A DNA stretch of 64,000 nt from Aegilops tauschii subsp. strangulata (lineage: Eukaryota > Streptophyta > Magnoliopsida > Poales > Poaceae): NCBI RefSeq assembly GCF_002575655.3, contig NC_053039.3, forward strand, positions 375,945,633 through 376,009,632, in the 5' to 3' direction. Shown here in pieces: positions 1 to 12,253 of the stretch (the stretch's first letter is position 1; each line of letters begins with the position of its first letter). Made by a program: the position numbers and the translations under genes. The notes beneath the pieces were generated by a model. The model was not told the DNA's origin and ran no database searches. It was given only the letters and a program-made list of their open reading frames with translations.

Positions 1-152
1 ATATTTTTGGAAAGTTTTCACTTGAGGTAAAGATCCACAATATTAAAGAGAAGAGGGGTTCTGAAATCAAGAGATAAATCCAGACAAATGGAAAAGTTTA
101 ATCTCTTGGCAAAATTTTAATTAATAAAACAAGGTCAAAATTTTGGGGTGTC
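1..152. repeat. AT-rich repeat end, probably the terminus of a gypsy LTR
   Basis: This stretch has no coding potential. It is purine/AT-rich and ends in ggggtgtcaca, which looks like the CA-terminus of a Triticeae gypsy LTR. The partner LTR and target duplication lie outside the window or are not recognisable, so the assignment is tentative. Confidence 0.3.
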
Positions 153-1938
153 ACACCCTCCGAGCGGGGTTCCACGAGGTGGTCGAGGCCCTGCCTCTTC
201 TTCCTGCGTTCCTTGGAGGTTCCTCCTCCTCGTCGTCTAGAAGTTGGATAATGTCTGCTGGCACTATAGTCACCCGACAGTCAGATTTCAATCGACCGCC
301 AGGATAATTGAGGAGGTGTGAACCGGTCTTACCTGCTTGAGAAGTGGCCGCGTCTGCAGTTTCCACGTCAGCCTGCTCATCATCGATCTCCATATGGGAC
401 GCCCCAGAGGTAGCAGCCCTAGAGACCCAGAATCACACTCAGTCAAATAAGCAAGAAGGTCCACAAACAACAATGAAGGGAAAAGAAGAAGAAACACTTA
501 CGCCGAAGCGATGGGCACAACAACTTTGATCCTGGGCAGAGCCTTCCGAGGTTTAGGAGGATTGACCTTGGCTTTCATGGCGGTTTTCTCCGTCGGTTCG
601 GGAGTCGACGTCCGAGTGCGCTTCGTAGTCCTCGCACTCGACGCCATTGCCTTGCCGTGGTCAGCTGCAGGATCTTGCGATTGCTTGGTACGCCGGTCGG
701 TGCGTGGTGGAGACTCGACCTCCTCGTCCCTGTCATCAGAGACATCGTTGTCATCATCACTGTCGTCAGCATAATCAATATCAGTGCTCCCACCCTCACT
801 CTCTGCTCCTCCGAGGTGCTGCTCACTGTTCGGCACGAGCGAGTACATCTTCGTGAAAACCTGCAAGAGAAAAATTACAAAAGTCAGTCAGATTCTAGTA
901 CTGCTGCATATTGAAAAGTAAAAGGCGAAACACTCGACAAGTCATGACGGACCTCTCCTGGAGGGTTCTCGGCGTCGAATGGCAAGATCCATTTTGCTCA
1001 GCGCGGGTTGTCCTTGTTCCCGGTGATGCTCCGAAGCCACTGCACCATCATCTCCTCTTTGACCTCCTCCAGGTGAGGCCGAGCGGTGTCTTCTGGGCCT
1101 GAGTACAGCCACATGGGGTGGTCGCGAGTTTGCAAGGGCTGGATGCGTTGACTGAGGAACACCTCCAACAGATCCATGTCAGTTACTCCTTCCTGGACCA
1201 GCGCAACGACCGCGTCGACCAAGATGGCCACCTCGCCTTTCTCCTCCTCAGTTACAGTCAATGAACGAGGGGTGCAGAGTCTCTCCAGAGTGAAAGGGGG
1301 AAGGCCAGTCGACTGACCGGAGTCGGGACATCCTTGTAGTAAAACCAGGCCGACTGCCACCCTCTTAGAGATTCAGGAAAAGTCATAGGGAGGAAAAACT
1401 CCTACCCCTCATTTGGATTCCTAGCCCCCCACACATCTGGATCACATGGGTCCTCTCATTAGTCGGATTAGCTTTCTTCACCGACTGAGATCGACAAGTG
1501 AAAATGTGCTTGAACAATCCCCAGTGTGGGTAGCATCCCAGGAAGTTCTCACACATGGACATGTATGCGGCAAGGTACGAGATGGTATTGGGGCAAAAGT
1601 GGTGGATCTGAGCATCGAAGAAGTTCAAGAAACCTCAAAAGAATGAGTGTGGTGGCAAGGAGAAACCACTTTCAACATGCGTTGTGAGGAGAATGCGCTC
1701 GCCGTCACGTGGCATGGGCTCGGACTCCCCCTCCGACAGCCTCCAAGATCCCTCCGCAATCAGCCCGTCGGCGACGAGCATCTCCATATCCTCCTCCGAG
1801 ACCGTCGAAGGGATCCAATCCCCTTGGATCCAACCCGGCGGCAGAGCGGACCGCGAGGTCGACCCCTTCGCTGGCTTCTTGCATGCCCTTCGCTGTCTTC
1901 TTCGCGTGCTCTAGAGCCCGCGTCTTGTCCTTCACCAT
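151..1938 (-). pseudogene. Gypsy-type transposon protein (Transposase_28-like antisense ORF), decayed
   Basis: On the minus strand, several frame-shifted blocks read in order as one protein. They are a start near 1938 (MVKDKTRALEHAKK), a block at 1628-1383 with YLAAYMSMCENFLG and HWGLFKHIFTCR, a block at 1360-998 with GLPPFTLERL, DLLEVFLSQRIQPLQ, HPMWLYSG and ITGNKDNPR, a block at 866-498 rich in D/E, and a block at 393-151. These motifs match the putative gypsy-type transposon domain (Pfam Transposase_28) found in large grass proteins. Frames change between blocks and stops interrupt them, so it is a pseudogene. The adjoining LTR (2482-3066) has its TATA box on the plus strand, so this ORF is antisense to its element. 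An antisense ORF in front of the 3' LTR is known from Tat-lineage gypsy elements (Grande, RIRE2). The lineage is inferred and the domain match is from memory. Confidence 0.6.
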
Positions 1939-2481
1939 TGTTGCGGTGGTTGACGGAGTCGTGCAGGACAACATTGTGCTGGAAGTGGTGAGGCAGAAAG
2001 ATAGAGGAGAAGAGGGAGAATGGCAGGCACTGTTCCCCCGCATCAGCAGCGTCGCCTAAAATGACCACGCATCCGAGTGGCTGACTTGTGGGCCCGCGCA
2101 AGCTTAGCGCATCACGCAACCGGCGCTCGCTTGATACATGGTGAAAAAGGTGGCGCGTGGATCAAGGAGTCCCTCTCCACTTGCCCCGCTTACTATGCCA
2201 CGCCGCGATCCGTGCGCTTCTCCAAATTTCGAATCCCGTGAAATCTGGGCGCAGCAAATCAGTCGATCACGCCAAAGATACCCAAATCCAATCTGCTCAG
2301 TACCATGTTACATATTTCACTCGGAAATTCCAGAAGCCAGAATAGATCAAGGCGACTGACGAAAGAGCAAATTACTAGCTTACTGTCAGACGCTCCAGAG
2401 AAAGTGTCTCCGGGACATTGAATCGGGTCAAAGACAACTTTAATCCTTCTTCACTCGGTCCTCAATCCATTCGGGGGCTAA

Positions 2482-3066
2482 TGACGATGACATGTACCTA
2501 GGGTAGGGTCTTAGGCCTGACCTATATGCCCTTCCCAAGGACATCACACAAGAGGCCAGGGCCTACGAAGACAGAAAGAAGATACCGACTGAAATCCTTA
2601 TGAAGTGCAATCCACTCGACGGAAGATCTCACTCGGATATCCCAACTCCACTCGACCATCGTTATTCACTCGGAAGACAAGGATCCACTCGGAGGATAGA
2701 AGACCTAGAGCCACCCCTGGATGGCAACGGTCAGACATTCACTCCGTCGTCATAAAGATCATTTAATACGGGCATTACCAGTAACGTATGTGACATTATA
2801 CTCTCATTGAACCCTTGCGTAACCGAGGACTACGAGGGGTCGGCGCACTCTATATAAGCCACCCCTCCCCTCTGGCACAAGGGTTCACACCCCCTGTAAC
2901 TCAACACTCCAATCAACAAGCCTCCGCGGCACCGCGACGTAGGGCTGTTACCTCCTCCGAGAGGGGCCTGAACTCGTAAAACCGAGTGTACAACTTCGCC
3001 GTAGCTAGGACTCTGCCCTCTCCTACGTACCCCTTATCTCTACTGTCAGATATGTTCCCACGACAA
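2482..3066 (+). repeat. Gypsy LTR (3' LTR of the element starting before the window)
   Basis: The LTR starts tgacgatgacatg directly after a purine tract (tcgggggct, 2471-2479) that fits a polypurine tract, and it ends near tgttcccacgaca (3066). Inside are a TATA box (tatataag, 2851) and the transcript-start type region after it. The TG...CA ends and the upstream polypurine tract define a plus-strand 3' LTR. The right boundary is chosen by resemblance to other grass gypsy LTR ends and could be off by some bases. Confidence 0.5.
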
Positions 3067-4865
3067 GCACGACCTGAGCTAATCTCATTGCATTGCTGAC
3101 TCTAGGCCTCTGTCACACCGGATCAAACTTGTTGAAACTCAAAATATTATAGAAGTAATGGCTAAGAAGCGGTCAATATAGACCAAAAGGCGTCAGCAAT
3201 TGAATTTACTTTCTTTGACTAAGAGATAATCTCTTAACTTAAGAGAAGCACTTTGTTTTTGTACCAAATGTGACATGTTTTTTATTAGCACATTTTTTAG
3301 GTATACTTCTTAAGCACCACATGTATTTTTAGGTGTACAGTAGTTAACTGTTATAGATGACACTGCTAAATTATATGAAATTCATTATTGTTATATATCA
3401 AGATGGTATGCATGGAAAATCCCAAGGGCATGCAGGGATAGGAGGACGCATGCATGCAACCATCCGATTGGTTTAATACTTGTCAACGTGTTTGGTTAAG
3501 GCATTTTAATATTGTAGGTTGCGGTCAGCCATGCATGCTTTTGGCAACTTTTGTCAGAGCTACATGCGTCATCCACCCCACCTCGTATGTCTTTTTATTT
3601 TATCTTTAAATTTCAGCCTACATATCTGTTGTGTCAAAAGTCAAAATTTAGTTTCGTTTTCCTATTTGTGTTCATAAAGACGAGAGCTTTCTAACAAGAC
3701 AAATCTTGAATACATTTTGACAACTTAAAAAAATTCAAGTTTCAAATATTGCAACTTGATAGTCATAATATTAAGCTTTTATCAAGTTTCATACGCTTTT
3801 AGATTTTAGGGCTCTTGGCTTAGGGCTTAGGGTTTACCGGTTTAGGGCTGAGCATTTACGATTTAGGGTCTAGAATTTGAGTATTAGTTTTTCGAACTTG
3901 CTGAATTTAACATTGTTCCTATCAAATTTTAGTAGTTGAAACTTGTGTGGCCGCTCGATTGCCTCATCATCTACAAAGTTGTTGGATTCCACAAGAGGTC
4001 ACACAAAAATTTTAAGTTTAAGTTCCTGAAACTTATGATTTGTTCATTCATTCGTACCGAGTTTCAGTAGTTGAAACTTAACAAAGTTTTAAAAACTCAT
4101 CAAAACGTATTCAAAATGGATCTTATTTGAATGCACTTGTCACAAGAAACATGAATATTCAAACAAAATATAACTTGGACTTTAAGTTCAAAAGATATAA
4201 TATATTTAAATTTTGAAGTCAAAAGAAAAGCATATGATCTGGGATGAGTGGTGCTGCCAAAAACTCCATGCATAGACCCCATCTAAGTTAATTAAGGGCT
4301 AAAGCACATGCAAAGATCACAAAAACGAAAGTTGCCTTCTTTGTCGCACCACTGGCTCTTGGGCTTGGTAGTTATTTTTGTTCGTTTTTAATTGCATGCC
4401 ATAAAAGGATATCAAGACACACGGATATGAAAACCCATGGTTTTGGAGTAGCGTATACTACTTTATCCTATAGGATCGGAACACCATAGGAATTTTGATC
4501 AATAATGCTTGATTTCACATGCAAAACCCCAAAAAATTATAGCAAGAAGTCAAGGAATCGTTAGAAATTTCAGTTCTTCGATATTTTTTTATAAATCTAC
4601 CTATGATTTTTTTTAAATCACGTGGGGAAAGTGAGGGGAAAGGAATTCCCGACCTTGATTTCATAGCATTTTTTAGAGAGTACAATTGTGATATTATAGT
4701 AGGGATAGGAAACCACTCCACATTTTGAACTAGTGTGTCCAAATCGTTGGGTCATAAACGATAGTGTCGATTACATCATTTAGATGTCGTGTTATCTGCC
4801 TGGAAACTATGGTGCTTCTTTCACCCAGATTACCCAGAGGACGGCGAGCAACATGGACGTGGAAA
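3067..4865. other. AT-rich noncoding stretch, no gene seen
   Basis: No ORF above background and no recognisable element with both ends. It contains TA-rich sequence, a degenerate telomere-like array (3805-3871), and short inverted motifs (gcatgcatgcaacc near 3450) that do not pair into a clear MITE. Confidence 0.5.
3805..3871 (+). repeat. Degenerate telomere-like repeats (TTTAGGG-type)
   Basis: About six variants of the plant telomere unit occur in 67 bp, including tttaggg, cttaggg and atttaggg, separated by short divergent spacers. No long perfect array is present. It could be an old interstitial telomeric insertion or chance enrichment. Confidence 0.35.
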
Positions 4866-5770
4866 TCATTGTTTCTTGGTTTGCATGGGATGATGAGAAC
4901 TAGAGTTCATCGAATGATTGGAACACATGCTTGATGCTTGTGGCATGGCATACCCGTTGAGCAACCATACATCGGAAGAAGAAGTGCCTCCTAGTCCCAA
5001 CCTCATGGTGGCACATATCGATGGTTGCATTGGGGAGGAGCGTCTTGTGGAAGAGGTTTTTGGTGATGTTGAAACAATCCATGTGAAGTATCCACCCGAA
5101 AATCTTGATTTTGTTGGGCACACGTAGGTTCAAGCTTCGGGTTGGTGACCTAGGCGTCTAGGTTGGAGTAGTATCCCCATGTGGCGACATTGGGTTGATG
5201 AGTTCTTGCAATAGAGATAGAAGGAGAGAGAGTTCACGGGCCACAACCATGGTTAGTCTGTTATGCAAGACAAGTCCGATCCTTCCATGTATCTTTGCTA
5301 CAAAGCTCCCTAGTATAGGTGGTGGTAGTAGATGGCTGGGAAAGTGGCTGCTAGGGTTTCAAGGAGTAGCCATTTGCCTATCCAGAAGAAAGTAGATTTG
5401 TTACGTCTAACTATGCATTTGTGTGATCTCTCACAGTGTGGCTAAATGTTTGTGTACAATCTTTACAAGGCAGGATTCATTGGTCCCATGGGAGATGGGA
5501 CCACTCTTTCTCACGGGGGTTGTTTGAATGCAAGGATTTGTAAGTAAATTTTAAGATAAGACACAATTGTTGTGCCTGAATGGTTTTAACCCCCAGCCCC
5601 CATCATTTCTAGGAGTTCAAACATTTCCCCAAGCAACCCAACATTGTGCTCTTAAGCCACCATCCTTCTTGGACCAGAAGAAACACCGCCTATGTTGATC
5701 AAGTCATCCTATGATCATTTTTTCAAGGAAGGAGCCCATGAAATAAGTAGGGGCTATCCAAAATTGCGGA
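4866..5770 (-). pseudogene. LINE reverse transcriptase C-terminal part with zf-RVT domain, decayed
   Basis: The minus strand near 5133-4900 reads PNKIKIFGWILHMDCFN, then a CHHE...HFFFRC zinc-binding segment followed by VAQRV. This is the zf-RVT module that follows the reverse transcriptase in plant LINE ORF2 proteins. Upstream on the same strand (about 5770-5140), frame-shifted pieces such as FFWSKKDGG and VAWGNV resemble the preceding ORF2 segment. Multiple stops and shifts show it is dead. The 5' boundary is approximate, and no poly-A tail or target duplication was identified. Confidence 0.6.
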
Positions 5771-6089
5771 GGGGAGGACAAGCCAACCCCCTTTGTTGAG
5801 AAGAGTAGCTCACATGTCGAAGAGGAAATTGTCGAAGGTGGTCGAAAGGCTACGACAGATTAGTTGGGGATTGGGGTAGGCTTAGGTATGTTTGGGGAGG
5901 AAGGCAATGACAATGCCACAGTCATTTGCTAGCAGGATACTAGTTCATGTGAAACATTGTTCGGGTAGAAAGTAGTTTCTTGAATTATATTATGTTGTGA
6001 AAACCCGAGTCTATTATAAAAGTTCATCAAAAATACAAAGCAAACCCAAACACAATAAAAATTATATCAATGTTTCTAGACAACCGAAC

Positions 6090-6430
6090 AACAACTACTA
6101 ATGCTGGAACGAGCTGCCGACGTGCAGATGTCGTCCCTCCCATGCCGGAGCTGGCCTGACTTTGTCAATAAGAGTCGGGAAGTATCTGTCCATGTGCCGA
6201 TACGGACCAGCGCCTTGTACCCACAATGGTCGTTGTTGAGCCCTTGAATCGATCAAATGCGGTTGACACCAGATCTCGCCGCCGCACATCCATGACAAGA
6301 AACCCTAACCTCGCGGTCCCAAGGAGATGACGGGAATGTACATTGCAACTTCGTCGACTCCGCCCCGAGGGATAGATTCGAGGAGGATCAGAGTCCAGAA
6401 GACGAACTTGAAGATGAAGCGCCACCGCTG
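6090..6430 (-). repeat. Dispersed repeat, LINE-3'-end-like, related to 18920-19270
   Basis: The segment around ggagctggcctgactttgtc aligns by eye with 18935-19150 (gaagccggtctgaccttgct), with matching order of downstream motifs (gttgaacccttgaa, aaaccctaacc). Two diverged copies in one window mark it as a dispersed repeat. Similar sequences accompany non-LTR elements in wheat, so a LINE-derived origin on the minus strand is plausible but unproven. Confidence 0.4.
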
Positions 6431-6960
6431 CAGAGGCTAAAAAGTCTAACCTAAACTACTAGCCAAAGCCGAGGCACCGGTGTTCCCCCCTGCCACCAGC
6501 CGACAGAGTGGTAGGTAGATGGGAGGGGAATTCACGTTTGGTTAGGGAAGATACATAGTAGTTTCTTGAAATTAATGAGTCGTCCAGTGGCATTAGCAAA
6601 GTCATCAAGAATTTTCAGAGTTATCACGGTTTGTGATGTTGCCCTAGCTAGGATTAGGGTGTCCTCTGCGAATCGTACCCTGGGGCACGAGGGTGAGTCA
6701 TCTATTGGGTGATGACGTCAGCAACTATGATGGAATTTGCTGTTGGTACGAAATTTCTTTAAATGTGCATTTTGAGGTGTAGCGTAACCCGAAGGAACCA
6801 GAGCCGCACATAGTAGTTTCTTTTGCTCGTACGAAGCAATGAAAGCACACAGACGTAATTGTTTTAGTACAGGAGAACCATATTAGTATTTGTCACGACA
6901 ATATTAGTATTTGTCTGCAAAACACTGGACACCTTGTCATAGAAAAAGGAAGTTGAAGGC
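6431..6960. other. Noncoding sequence upstream of the ABCG gene
   Basis: No ORF or complete element is seen. The stretch is ordinary intergenic sequence that grades into the putative promoter of the ABCG gene. Confidence 0.5.
6880..6915 (+). promoter_or_regulatory. 15-bp direct repeat in the distal ABCG promoter
   Basis: The 15-mer atattagtatttgtc occurs twice with 6 bp between copies, about 230 bp upstream of the TATA-like box of the ABCG gene. It may be a doubled cis element or a footprint of an excised transposon. No known factor site is claimed. Confidence 0.3.
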
Positions 6961-7117
6961 CACACGCACGTACGTATACGGCAGAAGGAACTAGGCACCC
7001 CCGTTCCCCTTTGACCAGCTCCACTGTTCAAAGAGGCATTCAAGAAAACTTAATCTAAGTTCTGATTTGAATTAGGATTAAGTATAAATCCTGCACTCAA
7101 CCACCTCGTCTTCCCTC

Positions 7118-7125
7118 TATTTAAG
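7118..7125 (+). promoter_or_regulatory. TATA-like box of the ABCG gene
   Basis: The motif tatttaag lies about 150 bp upstream of the chosen start codon at 7268, in a T/C-rich context followed by C/T-rich sequence suited to a transcription start near 7150. A second weaker candidate, tataaat, is at 7083. The resulting leader of about 110-120 bp is normal for a plant gene. Confidence 0.5.
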
Positions 7126-7267
7126 CAGTCTCGGGCTCTCAGCCCATACCACCATTCTGCAGAGTCACTGCGACATCACGAGCAAAAGAAGAAACACATA
7201 CCACCATCGAGCTGATTGCTAGCATCCGCGCACGTCTCCGACGATCGAGCCGGCTAAGCCTCCCTAT

Positions 7268-10200
7268 ATGGCGTCCGAGCAGCTGCTGCCCGCCGTGCCG
7301 AGGTGGAGGCCGAGCCCGCCGCGGGAGCAGAGCCGTCCCGGCCACGCCGCAGACGACGAGGGGCCGTCCGACACGGCCTCCGACGTCCTCGGCGGCTCCC
7401 TGCGCAGCACCGACGGCTTCCCTTTCGGCAGCGGGAGCTCGTTCCCGCCGCCGCCGTTCGCTCCGATGCCGGTGACCCTGCCGCGGTCGCGGACCTCGTC
7501 GTCGCTCGAGATCAGCGTGGAGAACGGCGCTGGCGCCGTGCCCGCCGTGGTTCGTGAGACGTCGTTGCGCCGGGTTGACCAGGGCGTCGTGCTCTCCTGG
7601 GAGGATCTGTGGGTGTCGGCGGCCGGCGGCAAGGCCGGCCGCGTCCCCATCCTGCGTGGCCTCAACGGCTATGCGCGCCCCGGCGAGGTCCTCGCCATCA
7701 TGGGGCCCTCCGGCTGTGGCAAATCCACCCTTCTAGACGCTCTAGCAGGTTGGTACAGCCGTATACATGCTCGTGAATAATACTACTGCTATACGATATC
7801 GTATGCGGGCTGGCCTTCGCTACTCAGACAGCCGGCCTTCCTGATAGCGTCGTAGCGACTCGTACAATTAGTATCCGCTTACACTACATTTATATTATGG
7901 AACGATGGAAGTAATAGATATTATAATTTTTGTGGTGAGAAGATTAAAGAATTAATTCCGACGAGCTTCCGTGGTACAAAATTACAGGAAGGCTAGGCTC
8001 TGGTGTCAGCCAGAAGGGAGACATCTTGATCAATGGCCGGAGACAGAAGTTATCCTACGGAACTTCGGTAAGCCTAGTGCATGCATGGATGGGCTATTTC
8101 AATTCGGAGAATCTCATTTTCATTCGGGTTGATCGTGAACGAACGTACTCTATCAATTATTTTAGTTACTCAACGCATCCTTTGCGTGTTGCAGGCGTAC
8201 GTGACGCAGGACGACGTGCTGATGACGACGCTAACGGTGCGGGAGGCGGTGCGGTACTCGGCTCAGCTGCAGCTGCCGAGCGGCATGTCGGCGGCGGCTA
8301 AGCGGGAGCGGGCGGAGGAGACGCTGCGGGAGATGGGGCTGGAGAGCGCGGCGGACACGCGCATCGGCGGGTGGATGCACAAGGGGATCAGCGGCGGCCA
8401 GCGGCGCCGGGTCAGCATCTGCATGGAGATCCTCACCCGGCCGGCGCTGCTGTTCCTCGACGAGCCCACCAGCGGCCTCGACAGCGCCGCCTCCTTCCAC
8501 GTCGTCAGCCGGATCGCCAGGCTCGCGCGCCGGGAGGGCATGACCGTTGTCGCCGCCGTGCACCAGCCCAGCACCGAGGTCTACGGCCTCTTCCACGGGC
8601 TCTGCCTCCTCGCCTACGGCAAGACCGTCTTCTTCGGTCCCGCCGCCGAGACCAACCAGGTACGTCTGTACATACTGTTGTATGCGTGTACGTACGAATA
8701 CGTGCACGGTGCTGTTGATTGTTGCCTGTTGCTGTCGCTATCGTATGTACGTGTTTGGACTTTGGACATGATCGCGACCCTACTAGGCGTATTCGCAGTT
8801 TCACACTGCTGAACGGTGGTAATACAAATTATTTGATCTTTAGGCTTGGATCTGTTGGTGAGATCATATGATCAATTTATAAAACATATATACTGATTTT
8901 TTTTAGCACGCCTATGGGGTATATCTGCAAGTCCAAAACATTTCAGCCAAAATTTACATCTAAATCTAGAGATGTACGGAGGGAGTAATAATAATAAAAA
9001 GCTTCTTCTGTAAGTAATAATAATAAAAAGTTTCTTCAGGTTTGGTTGGGTACTTGGGTACACCATTCATTGCTCTTCCTTTCTTCTTTTTTGGTTCTAA
9101 GTGTGGGTCGAATGCGAAGCTGCAATTTAGTGTGGTTAGTTGTTACAGTTTTTGTTTTTGTTTTTGAGATTTTTCATCTAAAAAACTTTTTTGAGATTTA
9201 TCATCTAAAAAAACTTTTTTGAGATCTTTTAACCATGTTTTGTATTATTGAAAATACGTTGATCCCACAAATCATATATGAGGAGAGATCCTACCCTAGT
9301 TGCCCCCGCACTCGGGTTGGCGAAACCACGTCTTTTTTTTCCTGTGGAGAAGCAAACTTGCATCCTATTTATATAAGTGTAGACCCTCGACCATCCTTTT
9401 TAAGTCCGTTATATAATGAATTCTAATTTTCCCCTAAGAGCAACTAAGACTAATTTGCATTTCAAAATTTGTTAAACGGATTCTTCCTGCAAATAAAAGT
9501 TACTTGTGTGACCCGATTTTATATATGGATTTATCTTAGCCATATATATATGGCCCCGTATAGGGGTTAGATACGTGTAGGTAATTATCGGTTAAACCTA
9601 GCATTGTGAGAGGGCGCATAACAAAAACCTGAATACCAGACGTACACCATAATGCAAAAAATAGATAATGAGATGTTAGTCATTTGGTCACAGAAAGCAT
9701 GCAATTTGCTACTCCATCTAATTCATATTACTTGTTGCTGATTTAGTACTTACCGTTCTGGTGTCATTTAACTTAGTTATCCATCCACAATAGAATTGCT
9801 CTAAAAGATTTCAGAAAAAACAGTTTATTAACTTTCAGAGAGATTCCCCGCAAAAAAAAAAATTCAGAGAGATCGCAATTGCGAAAGAAGTAGGAGTAGT
9901 CTTTTTTTGCCATACCGTACGGCGACAGTAATTATGTACTCCCTCCGTATATGGAGGAACTGTGCATTCACTATACATTTATAGTGGCACCTCTACGACG
10001 GTGGAACTGTGCTCGAGTCACTGGTAGCGACTAGGAGCACTGCTACGCGACTGAAGACCACTGCACAAGATCGATCGAAACCGCCGGGGCACATATGGAC
10101 TGCGCCACGCACTGGGAACATTCGTTTTGGCAGGGTAGCATGCATTGATCGATCATGCCGCCTAACTCAACTGCGGCATCGCGTTCATAGCACAGTGGCA

Positions 10201-12253
10201 AAGATGTGCTTGTATTCTGGACAGTTTTTTCAGTGGTGACAGCTGAGCCTGAAAGCTCAGTTTGGTTGTAGACGACTGTGGAGGGATCGTGTAGTACTCT
10301 ACTCGTATTCGGTAATCCACTGTGCCAAGCAAGTCTCCTGATACAACAAATTAATTCCCCGCAACAAAAAAAGATACAACAGATTAATCGGTGTATTGAT
10401 GAACTATTAGGTGAGAGTAATTTTGTGGGGTGACTAAATTGACCACATGGTTTGACAAACACGCGTGTTTTCCTAGCTGACGGTGTGACGGTCACGGAGG
10501 AGAAAAATGTGCTTTGGTCGGTCGGTCCGTAGGTAGATAACTGAAGAAAACGGTATTGCTAATGATTATGTGAAATTTCAGACATGCCATCTGTTCCTAT
10601 CTTCCTCACTTGCTAGACTTAGATTACTACAGTCAAAGTACGGAAGAAACTTTTGAAGCCACTGAATTGTGTTACCTAATTTCTTTGCTTGTTTGTTTGT
10701 TGTAGTTCTTTGCTTTGAGCGGGTTTCCTTGCCCGTCACTGATGAACCCTTCCGACCATTTTCTGAGGACCGTCAACAAGGACTTCGACAACGTGAGCAC
10801 ATCGTCACCGTTCAATCAACAAGGACCTTAATTATCATATCTGAAATATTCCTGGTGAATAGTATTCCTAACCATACGCTCCATTAATTGATTCTTCAGG
10901 ACATCGAGGAAGGCCTCGGCGGGAAGAAGATGACCACCGTTGAGAACATCGACGCGCTGGTGGCCTCCTACAAATCCTCTGCACACATGGACAAGGTGAC
11001 GCGGCAGATCGCCGACATACACGGCACTGTGAGTAGCCCGGACTCCACGTACATTCTAAAACTTTCAATTGGAGTACTGAATTTAGCTAATTATAAGCGT
11101 GTGTGTGGTTTGTCGTGTGATTTCAGGGAGGGGAGGTGGTGAAGATGGAAGGGCAGCAGCCGAGCTTCCTGATGCAGTCCTTCGTGCTAACCAAGAGGTC
11201 CTTCATCAACATGTACAGGGACCTGGGCTACTACTGGCTCCGCTTCGCTATCTACATCGCCCTCTGCCTCTGCTGCGGCACCATCTTCTATGACATCGGA
11301 CATAGCTATGGATCCATACAGGTGCGTAGCAAGACGTCTCCCGTTGTAGTTACCACCGCCATTGATCACTGTTGTGTTAACTGTGTGATTGAAAACTCTG
11401 CATGTAGGCTCGTGGCTCCATGCTTATGTTCGTTGGTGCCTTCCTCACCTTCATGGCCATCGGAGGCTTCCCATCTTTCGTCGAGGACATGAAGGTGAAG
11501 TTTCTGATCGAGTTCCATCTCATCTCACGTCTCACGATACATTGATCTGATGTGCTTTCGGTATGCGCAATGCAGATATTTGGAAGGGAGAGGTTGAACG
11601 GGCACTACGGGGTGTCGTCGTTCGTGATCGCCAACACAGTGTCGGCGACACCGTACCTGCTCCTTATTTCCCTGGTGCCGGGTGCGATGGCCTACTACCT
11701 GGTCGGCCTGCAGAGGAGCTTCGACCACTTTGCCTACTTCGCGCTGGTGCTCTTCATGACCATGATGCTGGTGGAGGGCCTGATGATGATCGTCGCTAGC
11801 GCCGTACCGGACTTCCTCATGGGCATCATCACCGGCGCTGGCATCCAGGGCGTCATGATGCTCAACGGCGGCTTCTTCCGCCTGCCCCACGACCTTCCCA
11901 AGCCGGTGTGGAGGTACCCCATGTACTACGTCGCCTTCCACAAGTATGCCAACCAGGGGTTCTACAAGAACGAGTTCCTCGGCCTCACCTTCCCAAACAA
12001 CCAGGCCGGCGGCGCCACCACCATCACTGGCGACGAGATCCTCAGGAAGTACTGGCAGGTGGAGATGGGGTACAACAAGTGGGTCGATCTCGCGGTCTTG
12101 TTCGGGATGGTCATATTGTACAGGGTGCTCTTCTTGGTGATCATGAAGCTCACCGAGAAGGTGAAGCCCATGGTGAACGGGCTTAGTTTCAGGAGGACCC
12201 AGCCGTCGGTGCACATCGCTGACCAGAGTTTCGAAGCAAATGGAGCAAAGTGA
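7268..12253 (+). CDS. ABCG (WBC) half-size transporter, cuticular-lipid exporter group
   Basis: Eight exons with GT-AG introns keep one frame: 7268-7748, 7988-8067, 8195-8659, 10706-10792, 10900-11028, 11127-11321, 11408-11494 and 11576-12253. They total 2202 bp, or 733 residues. A Ser/Pro-rich N-terminal extension of about 110 residues precedes the ATPase domain. The domain has Walker A GPSGCGKS (146-153), Q-loop VTQDD (Q192), signature ISGGQ (252-256), Walker B LLFLDE (272-277), D-loop SGLD (280-283) and H-loop His310. Hydrophobic segments follow in exon 6 (one), exon 7 (one) and exon 8 (four), giving the usual NBD-TMD layout with six spans. The motif [15 protein letters not shown] places it with the Arabidopsis ABCG11/12/13/15 group, plasma-membrane half-transporters that dimerise and export wax and cutin precursors. 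The substrate is inferred from the family. The ATG at 7268 is the first in-frame start after the TATA-like box. All catalytic motifs are intact. Intron 3 is large (2.05 kb). Confidence 0.93.
8931..8986. mobile_element. Stowaway/mariner-like MITE fragment in ABCG intron 3
   Basis: The sequence ctctagagatgtacggagggagta style end (acggagggagta at 8975) is the familiar terminal motif of Triticeae Stowaway MITEs read on the minus strand. Only one end is visible, so it is a truncated copy. A second, plus-strand motif tactccctccgt lies at 9938-9949, about 960 bp away, and is probably a separate relic. Confidence 0.4.
9938..9975. mobile_element. Second Stowaway-like terminal motif in ABCG intron 3
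   Basis: tactccctccgtatatgg is the canonical start of Stowaway-type MITEs in grasses. The downstream sequence does not continue as a recognisable full element, so this is treated as a remnant. Confidence 0.35.

Noticed and set aside
3150..3320. Possible MITE around taagagataatctctta and acttaagagaagcac
   Set aside because: Short palindromes exist, but no pair of terminal repeats with a target duplication could be defined.
8231..8707. Minus-strand ORF opposite ABCG exon 3
   Set aside because: Shadow of the GC-rich ATPase exon.
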